Made by a program: the position numbers and the translations under genes. The notes under the pieces were generated by a model that saw only the letters and a list, made by a program, of their open reading frames with translations, made no database searches and was not told where the DNA came from. From Geminicoccaceae bacterium (lineage in GTDB: Bacteria; Pseudomonadota; Alphaproteobacteria; Geminicoccales; Geminicoccaceae), in contig JAGREZ010000079.1 of the NCBI GenBank assembly GCA_020446285.1, forward strand, positions 388 through 11,953: a DNA stretch of 11,566 bases. The letters run 5' to 3'. Shown here piece after piece: positions 1 to 10,237 of the stretch. The first letter of the stretch is position 1, and each line of letters starts with the position of its first letter.

Positions 1-381
1 GGCTGGCAGGCGCGCGACATGATCCATCGGATCGGCGCCGACAACATCTTCATCCACCTCGATACCTATCACATGAACATCGAGGAGAAGGGTGCGGGCA
101 ACGGCATCCTCGATGCACGCGAGTTCCTCAGATACATCCATCTGAGCGAAAGCGACCGGGGGACGCCGGGTGAGGGCACCTGCGACTGGGACGAGATCTA
201 CGCCACGCTCGCGGCCATCGGCTTCAAGGGCGGTCTCGCCATGGAAAGCTTCATCAACATGCCGCCCGAGATCGGTTTCGGCCTCGCCGTGTGGCGCCCG
301 GTGGCGGAAAGCCATGACGAGGTCATGTCGAAGGGGCTGCCCTTCCTGCGCAACAAGGCGAAGCAGTACCGCCTGATCTGA
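1..381 (+). CDS. Sugar epimerase/isomerase, D-tagatose/D-psicose 3-epimerase type, 3' part only
   Basis: This is the C-terminal 126 residues of a TIM-barrel sugar epimerase; the reading frame is open from base 1 and ends with TGA at 379-381, so the start lies outside the window. The visible motifs are those of the AP-endonuclease-2-like ketose 3-epimerase family: HLDTYHMNIEE (a metal-binding Asp and a nearby His), YIHLSESDRG (a metal-binding His and a substrate-binding Arg), and AMESF (the catalytic Glu of the last barrel strands). Family knowledge says these enzymes use a divalent metal and invert C3 of ketoses such as D-tagatose or D-fructose/D-psicose, in the cytoplasm. The exact sugar cannot be told from this part. 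It is the last gene of a rightward unit, since a hairpin and convergent genes follow. IolE/IolI-like or hydroxypyruvate isomerase-like relatives are the main alternatives. Confidence 0.85.
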   Translation, partial: GWQARDMIHRIGADNIFIHLDTYHMNIEEKGAGNGILDAREFLRYIHLSESDRGTPGEGTCDWDEIYATLAAIGFKGGLAMESFINMPPEIGFGLAVWRPVAESHDEVMSKGLPFLRNKAKQYRLI

Positions 382-398
382 CGGATCGACCGCAAGGC

Positions 399-441
399 CC
401 GTGAACGACTGGATTGATCCGGATCATCCAGTCGTTCACGG
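399..441. terminator. Hairpin between convergent genes, putative bidirectional terminator
   Basis: CCGTGAACGACTGGAT (399-414) is the exact reverse complement of 426-441, giving a 16-bp perfect stem. The 11 bases between are a T followed by the palindrome GATCCGGATC, so the structure can extend further inward. It sits 17 bases after the epimerase stop and 5 bases after the stop of the opposite-strand FAD oxidoreductase, the classic place for a shared terminator. There is no clear T-run on either side, so it is not a textbook intrinsic terminator; it may act with Rho or as a 3' end stabiliser. Confidence 0.65.
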
Positions 442-446
442 CCTCT

Positions 447-1724
447 TCAACCCGGACGGATGACCGTGCCGTCGGTAAAGCGCTCGAAGCGGAAGGCGCT
501 GATGTCCACCGGAGGCTCCTCGCCGGTCGCGAGTGCCGCCATGATACGCCCGGTAGCAGCACCCATGCCGAACCCGTGGCCGGAAAAGCCGGTGGCGACG
601 AAGAGGCCGGGCAGTTCGGCAACGGGGCTCATGACCGGCAGGACATCGGGCAGGACGTCGATCATCCCGGCCCAGCGTTCCACCGATCGCACCTCCCCGA
701 GTTGCGGAAACAGTTCCCTTGCATCGTCGAGGACTTCATCGAGCAACGCATTGTCCGGCGGTGGATCGAGAACACGGACGGCCTCGAACGGGCCGGGCTC
801 GTCATGGCTCCAGTGCACGCTGCCAAGGAAATCGCGCAGGAACTTCGTTCCGACGCGCAGCTTCATTTTGGGAAGGTCGGTGCGGATGACGTGACGGTAG
901 AGCCACATGTCCCGGATCGCGCCGGGGGTGAGCTCGAACGTGCTCGAACCGCTTCGGGCGATGGTGTAGCCGCCATCGGCGCGGCGGCGGAAGGACGCCC
1001 TTCTCGAACCGACACCGCTTTGCGTGATGAGAGGTGCCTCGCTCGTGCGCATCGCCGACGCCTTGACCGCGAGCTGCGGAAGGCGGAGACCTAGATGGGC
1101 CAGCATGAGCCTCGACCATGCACCGCCGGCCAGCACCACGGCCTTGCAGGCAAGTTGTCCGTTCTCGGTCAGAACGGCGGATACCTTGCCGGCACTTCGC
1201 TCGAGACCACGCACCGCACAACGTTCGTGGATGACCGCGCCGAGCTTTCTGGCATGACGGGCGACAACCGGGACAGTGCGTCGGGGTTCGGCGCGGGCAT
1301 CGCTCGGCGTATAGAGGGCTCCATGGAAGGTCTGGCTGTTCCGCTGCAGCAGGCGGGCCGTTTCGGCGGCGCTCAGCATGTGGCTGTCGAGCCCGTGCTC
1401 GCGGGCATGGACCAGCCAGCGCTCGAACTGGTCGGCATTCTTGTCGTTTTCGACGAGATAGGTGGTGCCGCCACGATGCCAGCCGACAGGCTCCTCGAGA
1501 CGCGGCACGAGATCGGCCCAGAGATCGAGGCTGAGCTTGATCGCCGGAATTTCCCTCGGATCACGGCCCTGCTTTCGGATCCAGCCCCAGTTGCGCGAGG
1601 ACTGCTCGCAGGCGATCCGCCCCTTTTCGAGCAGCGTCACCGGTACGCCGGCCGACGCGAGAAAATACGCCGTCATCGTGCCGGCGATGCCGCCGCCGAT
1701 CACCGCGACTTCGGTCGCTTCCAT
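447..1724 (-). CDS. FAD-dependent oxidoreductase of the DAO family, last gene of the gcv operon
   Basis: This 425-residue protein has an N-terminal Rossmann FAD-binding motif, VAVIGGGIAG (G10-x-G12-x-x-G15), with the ribose-binding Glu at about residue 33 in LLEKG. The C-terminal block GFSGHGFGMG (about 379-388) is typical of D-amino-acid/glycine/sarcosine oxidases and dehydrogenases (DAO superfamily). Such enzymes oxidise the C-N bond of an amino acid or N-methylated amine; the true substrate and electron acceptor are not visible. The start at 1724 is chosen because the FAD motif begins at once and AGGAG (1736-1740) lies 11 bases upstream, overlapping the gcvP stop; the frame is open to 1784 but that extension overlaps gcvP. 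The 14-base gap implies translational coupling. Sharing the glycine riboswitch transcript suggests a role in glycine, sarcosine or dimethylglycine breakdown (inference). Confidence 0.85.
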   Translation of the reverse strand: MEATEVAVIGGGIAGTMTAYFLASAGVPVTLLEKGRIACEQSSRNWGWIRKQGRDPREIPAIKLSLDLWADLVPRLEEPVGWHRGGTTYLVENDKNADQFERWLVHAREHGLDSHMLSAAETARLLQRNSQTFHGALYTPSDARAEPRRTVPVVARHARKLGAVIHERCAVRGLERSAGKVSAVLTENGQLACKAVVLAGGAWSRLMLAHLGLRLPQLAVKASAMRTSEAPLITQSGVGSRRASFRRRADGGYTIARSGSSTFELTPGAIRDMWLYRHVIRTDLPKMKLRVGTKFLRDFLGSVHWSHDEPGPFEAVRVLDPPPDNALLDEVLDDARELFPQLGEVRSVERWAGMIDVLPDVLPVMSPVAELPGLFVATGFSGHGFGMGAATGRIMAALATGEEPPVDISAFRFERFTDGTVIRPG

Positions 1725-1738
1725 CGATACTGATACTC

Positions 1739-4648
<2,910 letters not shown>

Positions 4649-4675
4649 GGACGGGTCTTTCCTGCTGGGGATGGA

Positions 4676-5050
4676 TCAGTCGAGGGTTGCGAGGAAGGCG
4701 TCGTACTGTTCGCGGCTCATCAGATCGTCGAGCTCACCCTTGTCGGCAAGCCGGAGCCTGAAGAACCAGGCGGAACCCTCGGCGTCCTCGTTCACCTTCT
4801 CGGGCGTCTCGACGATGGCCTCGTTGACCTCCGAGACCTCGCCACCGACCGCGGCATAGATCTCGCTCGCCGCCTTCACGCTCTCGACGACCGCGCTTTC
4901 CTCGCCGCGTGTCACCGTGCGGCCGACTTCCGGCAGCTCGACGAAGACGACGTCGCCGAGCTGTTCCTGGGCATGGTTCGTGATGCCGATCGTGGCGATG
5001 TCGCCCTCGACGGACACCCATTCATGGTCCTTGCTGAAATAGAGAGCCAT
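4676..5050 (-). CDS. gcvH: Glycine cleavage system H protein, lipoyl carrier
   Basis: This is a 124-residue lipoyl-domain carrier. The lipoylated lysine is K59 within VVESVKAAS, inside the usual ESVKA context. GcvH shuttles the aminomethyl group from GcvP to GcvT and is then reoxidised by dihydrolipoamide dehydrogenase, all in the cytoplasm. The start ATG at 5048-5050 shares one base with the gcvT stop (TGATG), and AGGAG lies 8 bases upstream of it. An alternative GTG start at 5053 would add one Met and create a 4-base overlap, but its ribosome site spacing of 5 bases is poorer. The overlap means translation of gcvH is probably coupled to gcvT. Length and sequence are ordinary for the family. 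Confidence 0.97.
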   Translation of the reverse strand: MALYFSKDHEWVSVEGDIATIGITNHAQEQLGDVVFVELPEVGRTVTRGEESAVVESVKAASEIYAAVGGEVSEVNEAIVETPEKVNEDAEGSAWFFRLRLADKGELDDLMSREQYDAFLATLD

Positions 5051-6159
5051 CACGCTTTCTCCTGGCGATGATAGTTGTGGGGAACGAAAGGCAGTTTCAC
5101 GACTTCGGCGGCGACCGGTTTGCCGCGCAGGATGGCCTGCAGGCGAGTGCCGGTCGCGGCGTTCGCCGATTCGACATGGGCCATGGCAACGGGTGCGCCG
5201 AGGGTCGGGCTGAATGCGCCGCTGGTGACCCGACCGACGATGCGTCCGTCACCATCCTGTATTTCCGTGCCCTCGCGTACCGGCGCACGGCCCTCGGGAC
5301 GCAGGCCGACCAGCCTGCGATCCGGGCCATTGTGAATTTCGGCGATGATCCGCTCGTGACCGGGAAAATCCCTGTCGGCGATACGACGCTTGCCGATCGT
5401 CCAGCGAAGACCGGCCTCGATCGGCGTGGTCGAGATGTCGATATCGTGACCGTACAGGCAAAGGCCGGCTTCGAGGCGCAGACTGTCGCGGGCGCCGAGC
5501 CCCGCCGGTCCGACCTCGTCCATGTCCAGCAGGATGCGCGCGAGTGGTTCGGCGGCTTCGACGGCGACGGAAATCTCGTAACCGTCCTCGCCGGTATAGC
5601 CGAGCCTCGAAACGCGACAGGCATGACCCGCCACGTCGAGCTCCGCGCTCTGCATGAAGGCGAGGCCGTTCGCGCTCGGGCAGAGGCGTTCGAGGATGTC
5701 GGCCGCCATCGGTCCCTGCAACGCAAGCAGCGCGCGTCCGCCAAGCTCCCGCACGCCGAAATCGGGCTCCATGGCCTTGCGGATGATCGCGGTATCCTCG
5801 TCGCGGCAGCCGGCATTGACGACGACGAAGAGACCGTCAGGCGTTCGCGTCACGATCAGGTCATCGAGAATACCGCCATCCGCGGCGGTGAGCATGGTAT
5901 AGCGCGCACGGCCGGCAGCCAGTGCCTGAATGTCGGCCGGCACGAGCGTCTCCATCCGCCCGGCGGCGCCCTCGCCGGCAATTTCGAGCTGGCCCATGTG
6001 CGAGACATCGAACAGTGCTGCCTTCTCGCGGCACTGTCTGTGTTCGGCAATGATTCCGGCCGGATACTGCACGGGCATGGACCAGCCGGCAAACGGCACC
6101 ATGCGCGCACCGAGTTCCTGATGCAGTGCGAACAGCGGCGTGGTTCGAAGATCGCTCAT
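5050..6159 (-). CDS. gcvT: Glycine cleavage system T protein, aminomethyltransferase
   Basis: This 369-residue protein transfers the methylene group from aminomethyl-GcvH to tetrahydrofolate, releasing ammonia and giving 5,10-methylene-THF. Family marks are [13 protein letters not shown] (about 20-32), LFDVSHMGQ (about 49-57) and GGILDDLIV (about 95-103), whose acidic pair includes the equivalent of the catalytic Asp of E. coli GcvT (D101). The start at 6159 is chosen because the protein then begins MSDLRTTPL, as in known GcvT, and GAGG stands 8 bases upstream. The frame stays open to 6417, but that upstream stretch is the glycine riboswitch and not protein. It is the first gene of the operon, and the riboswitch directly precedes it, so expression should follow the glycine level. 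Confidence 0.96.
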   Translation of the reverse strand: MSDLRTTPLFALHQELGARMVPFAGWSMPVQYPAGIIAEHRQCREKAALFDVSHMGQLEIAGEGAAGRMETLVPADIQALAAGRARYTMLTAADGGILDDLIVTRTPDGLFVVVNAGCRDEDTAIIRKAMEPDFGVRELGGRALLALQGPMAADILERLCPSANGLAFMQSAELDVAGHACRVSRLGYTGEDGYEISVAVEAAEPLARILLDMDEVGPAGLGARDSLRLEAGLCLYGHDIDISTTPIEAGLRWTIGKRRIADRDFPGHERIIAEIHNGPDRRLVGLRPEGRAPVREGTEIQDGDGRIVGRVTSGAFSPTLGAPVAMAHVESANAATGTRLQAILRGKPVAAEVVKLPFVPHNYHRQEKA

Positions 6160-6179
6160 CGGGATCACCTCAAGCAGCA

Positions 6180-6410
6180 CCTCCAGGACGCCAGCCGTCC
6201 CGGATGTGCCCCCTCTGTCCCGAACCTGAGAGATTGACGAGATGCAGGCGCTTGCGCGACTTGAACGGCACCTCTCCCCTTCGGTGGAGCAGGACCTTTC
6301 AGCCCGCCCGCTCTCCAGAGGATCCCGACCGGCACCGGTCCTTTTGCCTGAGAGTTTCCGGGGCGGTTGCTCCTTCGGCGCCACGCTGGTGTGCGCGGTC
6401 TCTCCCCGTG
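6180..6410 (-). promoter_or_regulatory. Tandem (two-aptamer) glycine riboswitch upstream of gcvT
   Basis: Read on the minus strand, the leader shows both conserved glycine aptamer cores in order. Aptamer 1 (about 6410-6311) has GGGGAGAGACC (6407-6397), GGCGCCGAAGGAGCAA (6382-6367), the AAACTCTCAGGCAAAAGGACC block (6357-6337) and the closing CTCTGGAGAG (6320-6311). Aptamer 2 (about 6305-6180) has ACCGAAGGGGAGAGG (6285-6271) and the AATCTCTCAGG...GACAGAGGGGGC block (6235-6208). The 3' aptamer ends about 20 bases before the gcvT start, close to its ribosome binding site, and no terminator with a U-run is visible, so control of translation start is more likely than attenuation (inference). In the known family glycine binding turns on gcv expression. 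Confidence 0.95.
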
Positions 6411-6428
6411 CCGTCATGGATCGCGCAC

Positions 6429-6457
6429 ATCTTGCGCAGACCCTCGCGCGCGGTCAA
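6429..6457 (-). promoter_or_regulatory. Putative sigma70-type promoter of the gcv operon
   Basis: On the minus strand TTGACC (6457-6452) is followed after 17 bases by CAAGAT (6434-6429). The -35 is near consensus; the -10 is weak (three of six). A start around 6422 would fall just before the first base of riboswitch aptamer 1, which makes the placement attractive. Not proven. Confidence 0.45.
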
Positions 6458-6681
6458 GCACGCAAGCTATCCGGCGCCAATGCAACACGAATCTCGCACC
6501 CTTGCTGAAGCAGCGCCGGAAGAACAGGAAGACGAGCAGTTTCGGCAGTCCGGTGATGACGGAAGTTCGCTCCGCACACCCCCGGCGATGGAATGTCGGC
6601 CCATCGGATTGATGATGCCGGTCATGATCGTGAAATGCAAAAAAGACTCAACCGGGATGCTTGTTTGTTGAACTCGTTCTC

Positions 6682-6711
6682 TTGATAGTTTCATTTTGAT
6701 TTGAATATAGT
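6682..6711 (+). promoter_or_regulatory. Putative sigma70-type promoter of gadB
   Basis: TTGATA (6682-6687) and TATAGT (6706-6711) each match the sigma70 consensus at five of six positions and are 18 bases apart, in an AT-rich setting. Transcription would start near 6718, giving a leader of about 107 bases before gadB. The -10 element overlaps the left arm of the inverted repeat, and the FNR-type box would lie at about +31 to +44, downstream of the start. Confidence 0.5.
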
Positions 6712-6742
6712 CATTGTAAATTTTCGTCGGAATATTCAAATC
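6698..6742. promoter_or_regulatory. 11-bp perfect inverted repeat flanking the gadB promoter start, putative operator
   Basis: GATTTGAATAT (6698-6708) is the exact reverse complement of ATATTCAAATC (6732-6742), with 23 bases between. Arm centres are 34 bp apart, about three helical turns. The left arm overlaps the -10 of the candidate promoter, so a regulator bound at both arms could block it. It could also form an RNA hairpin only if transcription began further upstream. Confidence 0.45.
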
Positions 6743-6748
6743 TTGGCA

Positions 6749-6762
6749 TTGATCCACATCAA
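6749..6762. promoter_or_regulatory. Perfect FNR/FixK-type box upstream of gadB
   Basis: TTGATCCACATCAA matches the FNR consensus TTGAT-N4-ATCAA exactly, and the symmetry extends to CATTGAT/ATCAATG (6747-6764). It is 62 bases before the gadB start codon. Alphaproteobacterial Fnr/FixK/Dnr regulators recognise this class of site under low oxygen or nitric oxide. Whether it activates (site near -41.5 of a start at about 6797, where no good -10 is visible) or represses (downstream of the 6682-6711 promoter) cannot be decided here. Confidence 0.6.
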
Positions 6763-6824
6763 TGACTGAAAACGCATGGAATGCTGGAAAGACGATCCTA
6801 ACCATAACAGGGGGAACGTCTCCA

Positions 6825-8201
6825 ATGTCAGCAGATCAGGACGATCAAAAGCGTACGATCTATGAGGAGTTTCAGCGTCAGATTCCCCTCGACCGGTTTC
6901 CGGCGGAGGGCATCTCGGCGAGAGCGGCCGAGGCTTGCGTCGAGGCGCATATGTGGACCGATTCGAATCCCATGCTCAACCTGTCGAGCTTCGTCACGAC
7001 CTACATGGAGCCCGAATGTCGCGAGATGATGGGACGTCATGCTCATGTGAACTATATCGATCATGACATGTATCCCAAGACGTTCGACATGGAACATCGC
7101 ATGGTGCAGATGCTCCATGACCTCTGGAACGGTCCGAAGGATGCAACGCCCTATGGCACCGCCACCGTCGGCAGCTCGGAAGCCTGCATGCTCGCCGGTC
7201 TCGCACACAAGTGGAACTGGCGTCAGGCGCGCGAAAAGGCCGGCAAGGATGGCTCGCGGCCGAACATGGTGACCGGCGGCAATGTCCAGATCGTCTGGAA
7301 GAAGTTTCTCAAATATTTCGATGTCGAGCCGAGGATCGTGCCGCTCGAGCCGGGCAAGTACCGTCTGACCGCCGAGCATCTCGACAAGTATGTCGACGAG
7401 AACACGATCTGCGTCGTGGCCATCGCCGGACAGACCTTCACCGGCGAGGACGATGATTTTCAGGGGATCCACGACTGGCTCGACGACTACGAGAGGCGCA
7501 CCGGCATCTCCGTTCCGCTGCATATCGACGGAGCGTCCGGCGGGTTCGTCAATCCGTTTCTCTATCCCGACTACAAGTGGGATTTCCGTCTCCCGCGGGT
7601 TCAGTCGATCAACGCTTCGGGCCACAAGTTCGGCCTCGTCTATCCCGGCCTCGGCTGGGTCGTCTTCCGTGACCGGTCGGTGTTCAACGAGGATCTCGTC
7701 TTCTACGTCAACTATCTCGGCGGCGAATCGCCGACGGCAACGCTGAATTTCAGCCGCAACGCCATGCAGATCCTGGGGCAGGCCTACAATTTCCTGCGGC
7801 TCGGGCGCGAAGGCTACACGCGGATCATGAAGATGACCCTCGAAAACTCGATCAGGCTGCGCGACAAGCTGGTCGAGAGCGGTTACTTCACGATCATGAA
7901 CGAGTCGCAGCGGATTCCGGTCGTTGCCCTGACGCTCAGCGACAAGGCGAAGAATTTCAACGAGTTCGACGTATCGTTCAAGGTGCGCGAAAAGGGCTGG
8001 GTGCTGTCAGCCTACTCGATGCCGCCGAATGCCGAGACGGTCAATTCGCTTCGCGTCGTCGTTCGCCCGCATCTCAATGGCGATGTCATCAACAATCTCT
8101 CCAGCGACATCATCCAGGCGTGCAGATATCTCGAAAAGCAGGGCGGCAATGCGGCTCCGCCGGAACTGCACGCCCATGCCAAAACCGCGCCCAAATGCTG
8201 A
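6825..8201 (+). CDS. gadB: Glutamate decarboxylase, PLP-dependent (GadB type)
   Basis: This 458-residue cytoplasmic enzyme converts glutamate to GABA and CO2, using one proton. Sequence along its length matches bacterial and plant GAD: MLNLSSFVTTYMEPE near the N-terminus, the phosphate-binding region GTATVGSSEACMLAG, the cofactor-binding Asp D235 in HIDGASGGFVNP, and the PLP lysine K268 in INASGHKFGLVYPG. Both are eight residues earlier than in E. coli GadB (D243, K276). The start at 6825 is preceded by AGGGGGA (6809-6815) about 9 bases away; an in-frame ATG at 6762 would begin inside the FNR-type box and adds an unconserved tail. The C-terminus, HAHAKTAPKC, is histidine-containing, but equivalence to the pH-sensing His of E. 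coli GadB is not shown. An antiporter gene follows on the same strand. Confidence 0.95.
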   Translation: MSADQDDQKRTIYEEFQRQIPLDRFPAEGISARAAEACVEAHMWTDSNPMLNLSSFVTTYMEPECREMMGRHAHVNYIDHDMYPKTFDMEHRMVQMLHDLWNGPKDATPYGTATVGSSEACMLAGLAHKWNWRQAREKAGKDGSRPNMVTGGNVQIVWKKFLKYFDVEPRIVPLEPGKYRLTAEHLDKYVDENTICVVAIAGQTFTGEDDDFQGIHDWLDDYERRTGISVPLHIDGASGGFVNPFLYPDYKWDFRLPRVQSINASGHKFGLVYPGLGWVVFRDRSVFNEDLVFYVNYLGGESPTATLNFSRNAMQILGQAYNFLRLGREGYTRIMKMTLENSIRLRDKLVESGYFTIMNESQRIPVVALTLSDKAKNFNEFDVSFKVREKGWVLSAYSMPPNAETVNSLRVVVRPHLNGDVINNLSSDIIQACRYLEKQGGNAAPPELHAHAKTAPKC

Positions 8202-8225
8202 GCATGGGTGAACTGCCATTCTGAT

Positions 8226-8270
8226 CGCGGGGAAGGGGACGGGTTACTCGTCCCGTCCCTTCCCCCCGCG
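8226..8270 (+). terminator. Strong GC-rich hairpin after gadB, terminator or processing site
   Basis: CGCGGGGAAGGGGACGGG (8226-8243) pairs with the run at 8252-8270 with a small bulge, around a loop of about eight bases beginning TTACTC. It begins 24 bases after the gadB stop. No T-run follows, so it could be a partial terminator or a 3' stabiliser that sets different levels of gadB and the antiporter from one transcript. Confidence 0.45.
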
Positions 8271-8281
8271 CCTGCATGCGA

Positions 8282-8307
8282 CCCGGCGGCCACGCACGGC
8301 CGTCGGG
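8282..8307 (+). other. Second hairpin in the gadB-antiporter gap
   Basis: CCCGGCGGCC (8282-8291) pairs with GGCCGTCGGG (8298-8307) over 10 bp, with one G-U wobble and a six-base loop. It lies 11 bases after the first hairpin and about 28 bases before the antiporter ribosome site. No T-run follows. Two stacked hairpins in this 147-base gap are the only structure seen; no clear promoter is visible. Confidence 0.4.
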
Positions 8308-8348
8308 CCGTTACCGCAGTTCGGCATGACGTTTCAGGAGTGACCTTC

Positions 8349-10220
8349 ATGCGTTGTTCGAACGCAATCACATCGATTTCGGCCGGCCTCGTCGTCTGGC
8401 TGGCCGCGACCGTCGCGCTTGCCCAGGAAACCGCCGCGGCCGGTGCCGCCGGACCTGCGGGGGCGGCCCTCTCCATCTTCGCACCGGTGGTCGAAAGCGG
8501 GCTGCACGGCTTCTTCGAGCTGCTCGACAAGCAGCCGTTCGTGTTCCTGCTGCTGGCACTCGCCATCGGCTACCCGCTGGGGCGGGTCAGTATCCACAAC
8601 ATCTCGCTCGGTTCGACCGCCGGAACGCTCCTGGTCGGCGTCATCATCGCGCTGACCGCCAAGCTCGCCTTCGACATCACCTATTCGATTCCGGGCCTCG
8701 TCTCGACCATCTTTCTCCTGATGTTCATGTATGCGCTCGGGCTGAAGGTCGGACCGCAGTTCTTCGCCGGGCTCAAGGGTGGCTTCGCCTTCGTCTGCGT
8801 CGGTCTCACGGTCTGGTCGCTCAACTGGATCATCTGTGTCGGCGGCACGAAGCTGATCGGCATGGAGCCCGGTTTCGCGGCGGGAATCATGTCGGGCAGC
8901 TATACCATCACCGCCATCATCGGCGTTGCCACCTCGGCCATGCAGAGCGGCGCCTACGTTCCCCCCGACGGCATGTCCACCGAACAGGTCGGCGCCAACA
9001 TCGCCGCCGGCTATGCCGTGAGCTATGTGCTCTCGAGCATCGGCATCATCCTGCTCATCCGCTATCTGCCGGCGATGTTCGGCCGCGACCCGCGCGCCGA
9101 CGCGAAGGAAGCCGAAAAGCTGATGGGCGGCAGCGGCGATCCGGTTCCGGGATCCTCGGGCAGTCTCAGGCTGGGCTTCTCGCCGGCGGACATCAGGGCC
9201 TATCGGGTGGAACACGAGACCATCGTCGGCAAGACGCTGGCCGAACTGTTCGAACTCTATCCGCAGGTGCCGGTCCTGCGGGTCATCCGTGGCGACAGGA
9301 TTCTCGAGCTCGCCGAAACCCTGCGCATCGAGCATGGAGATATCGTCACGGTTCGCGGCGATGTCGACAAGCTGATCTTCGGCGGCGAATCGACCATCGG
9401 TCCGGAGGTCGACGACCCGCGCGCCCGCGATATCGACATCGAGGTCGCGGATCTGCGCATCGGCCGCAAGGATCTCTCCGGAAAGACGGTGTCCGAACTC
9501 GCGCACAAGACAGGATACGGGCTGCAGCTGCGTGCCCTCTTCCGTCAGGGCAACGAGATTCCGGCGGGGCCCGACACGGTCCTGAAATTCGGTGATGTCG
9601 CGCGCATCATCGGTCCGCGCTGGTGCATAGAACGGGCGGGCCACTATGTTCATGGCAAGCCGCTTTTGAGCACGACCGTGACCGAGGTGTCCTACATGGC
9701 CGGTGCCATGGCGCTCGGTTATCTGGTCGGCATTCTCAGCATCGAGGTCGCCGGCATTCCCATGGCGCTCGGAACCTCGGCGGGCTGCCTGCTGGCAGGC
9801 ATCTTCGTGTCCTACTTCCGAAGCCGCAATCCGGAATTCGGAGGGCCGGTGGACGAGGGCGCGCGCAGCTTCCTTCAGGACATCGGACTGAACATGTTCG
9901 TTGCCGTGCTCGCCGCCAATGTCGGTCCGAAGATCATCCAGTCCTTCCAGGGTCCGACCGTGATCTGGATCGCCCTGATCGGCGTCATCGCCGCACTGCT
10001 GCCGCCGTTCATCGGCTTCTGGCTCGGATACAGGGTATTCGGGCTGAACTCGGTGATCGCCGACGGGGCGACGACGGGCGCCCGCAACAGTACGCCGGGA
10101 CTGAACGCGATCTGCGCCGAATCGCAGAGCAATGTCGCGGCCGTTCCCTACCCGATCACCTACGCGTTCACCACCGTCCTTGCTCTTCTGGGCGGCTACA
10201 TCGCCATGGTGATCTCTTAG
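8349..10220 (+). CDS. AspT-type antiporter (aspartate:alanine exchanger family), probable glutamate/GABA exchanger
   Basis: This 623-residue inner-membrane protein has the layout of the AAEx family (AspT/YidE/YbjL): a hydrophobic membrane domain (about 62-242), a cytoplasmic middle with two TrkA-C/RCK_C-like modules (about 284-345 and 365-425), and a second membrane domain (about 447-620). Family marks include PGFAAGIMSGSYTIT in the first half and GATTGARNSTPGLNAI in the second. AspT of lactic acid bacteria exchanges aspartate for its decarboxylation product alanine; next to gadB the likely pair is glutamate in, GABA out (inference). The start at 8349 has AGGAG at 8336-8340, 8 bases away; upstream in-frame codons to 8208 have none. 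Residues 1-26 look like a signal peptide with an ALA-QE cleavage site, making it longer than usual relatives (about 560 residues). Confidence 0.88.
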   Translation: MRCSNAITSISAGLVVWLAATVALAQETAAAGAAGPAGAALSIFAPVVESGLHGFFELLDKQPFVFLLLALAIGYPLGRVSIHNISLGSTAGTLLVGVIIALTAKLAFDITYSIPGLVSTIFLLMFMYALGLKVGPQFFAGLKGGFAFVCVGLTVWSLNWIICVGGTKLIGMEPGFAAGIMSGSYTITAIIGVATSAMQSGAYVPPDGMSTEQVGANIAAGYAVSYVLSSIGIILLIRYLPAMFGRDPRADAKEAEKLMGGSGDPVPGSSGSLRLGFSPADIRAYRVEHETIVGKTLAELFELYPQVPVLRVIRGDRILELAETLRIEHGDIVTVRGDVDKLIFGGESTIGPEVDDPRARDIDIEVADLRIGRKDLSGKTVSELAHKTGYGLQLRALFRQGNEIPAGPDTVLKFGDVARIIGPRWCIERAGHYVHGKPLLSTTVTEVSYMAGAMALGYLVGILSIEVAGIPMALGTSAGCLLAGIFVSYFRSRNPEFGGPVDEGARSFLQDIGLNMFVAVLAANVGPKIIQSFQGPTVIWIALIGVIAALLPPFIGFWLGYRVFGLNSVIADGATTGARNSTPGLNAICAESQSNVAAVPYPITYAFTTVLALLGGYIAMVIS

Positions 10221-10237
10221 CAGCAAACTGATCGCGC

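Larger units (their letters stand above)
6421..6824. other. Divergent intergenic control region between gcvT leader and gadB
   Basis: About 400 bases with no credible gene. The left part (6421-6640) is GC-rich and carries the putative gcv promoter; nothing else clear is seen in it. The right part (about 6640-6765) is markedly richer in A and T than the rest of the window and holds a near-consensus promoter, an 11-bp inverted repeat and an FNR-type box, each listed separately. Small open frames here cross the riboswitch or the promoters and lack family features. Confidence 0.6.

Noticed and set aside
414..1733. Plus-strand frames opposite the FAD oxidoreductase (414-1094 and 1095-1733)
   Set aside because: They are shadows of a gene with intact FAD-binding and C-terminal DAO motifs.
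6160..6417. N-terminal extension of GcvT by about 86 residues
   Set aside because: The DNA is the glycine riboswitch, the real start at 6159 has a ribosome site, and GcvT proteins begin at that point.
6467..6805. 112-codon minus-strand frame in the divergent region
   Set aside because: It overlaps the candidate gadB promoter, the inverted repeat, the FNR-type box and approaches the gcv promoter; it has no family features.
6762..6824. Upstream ATG giving a 21-residue longer GadB
   Set aside because: It starts within the FNR-type box and lacks a ribosome site, whereas the ATG at 6825 has AGGGGGA at good spacing and starts near the usual GadB N-terminus.
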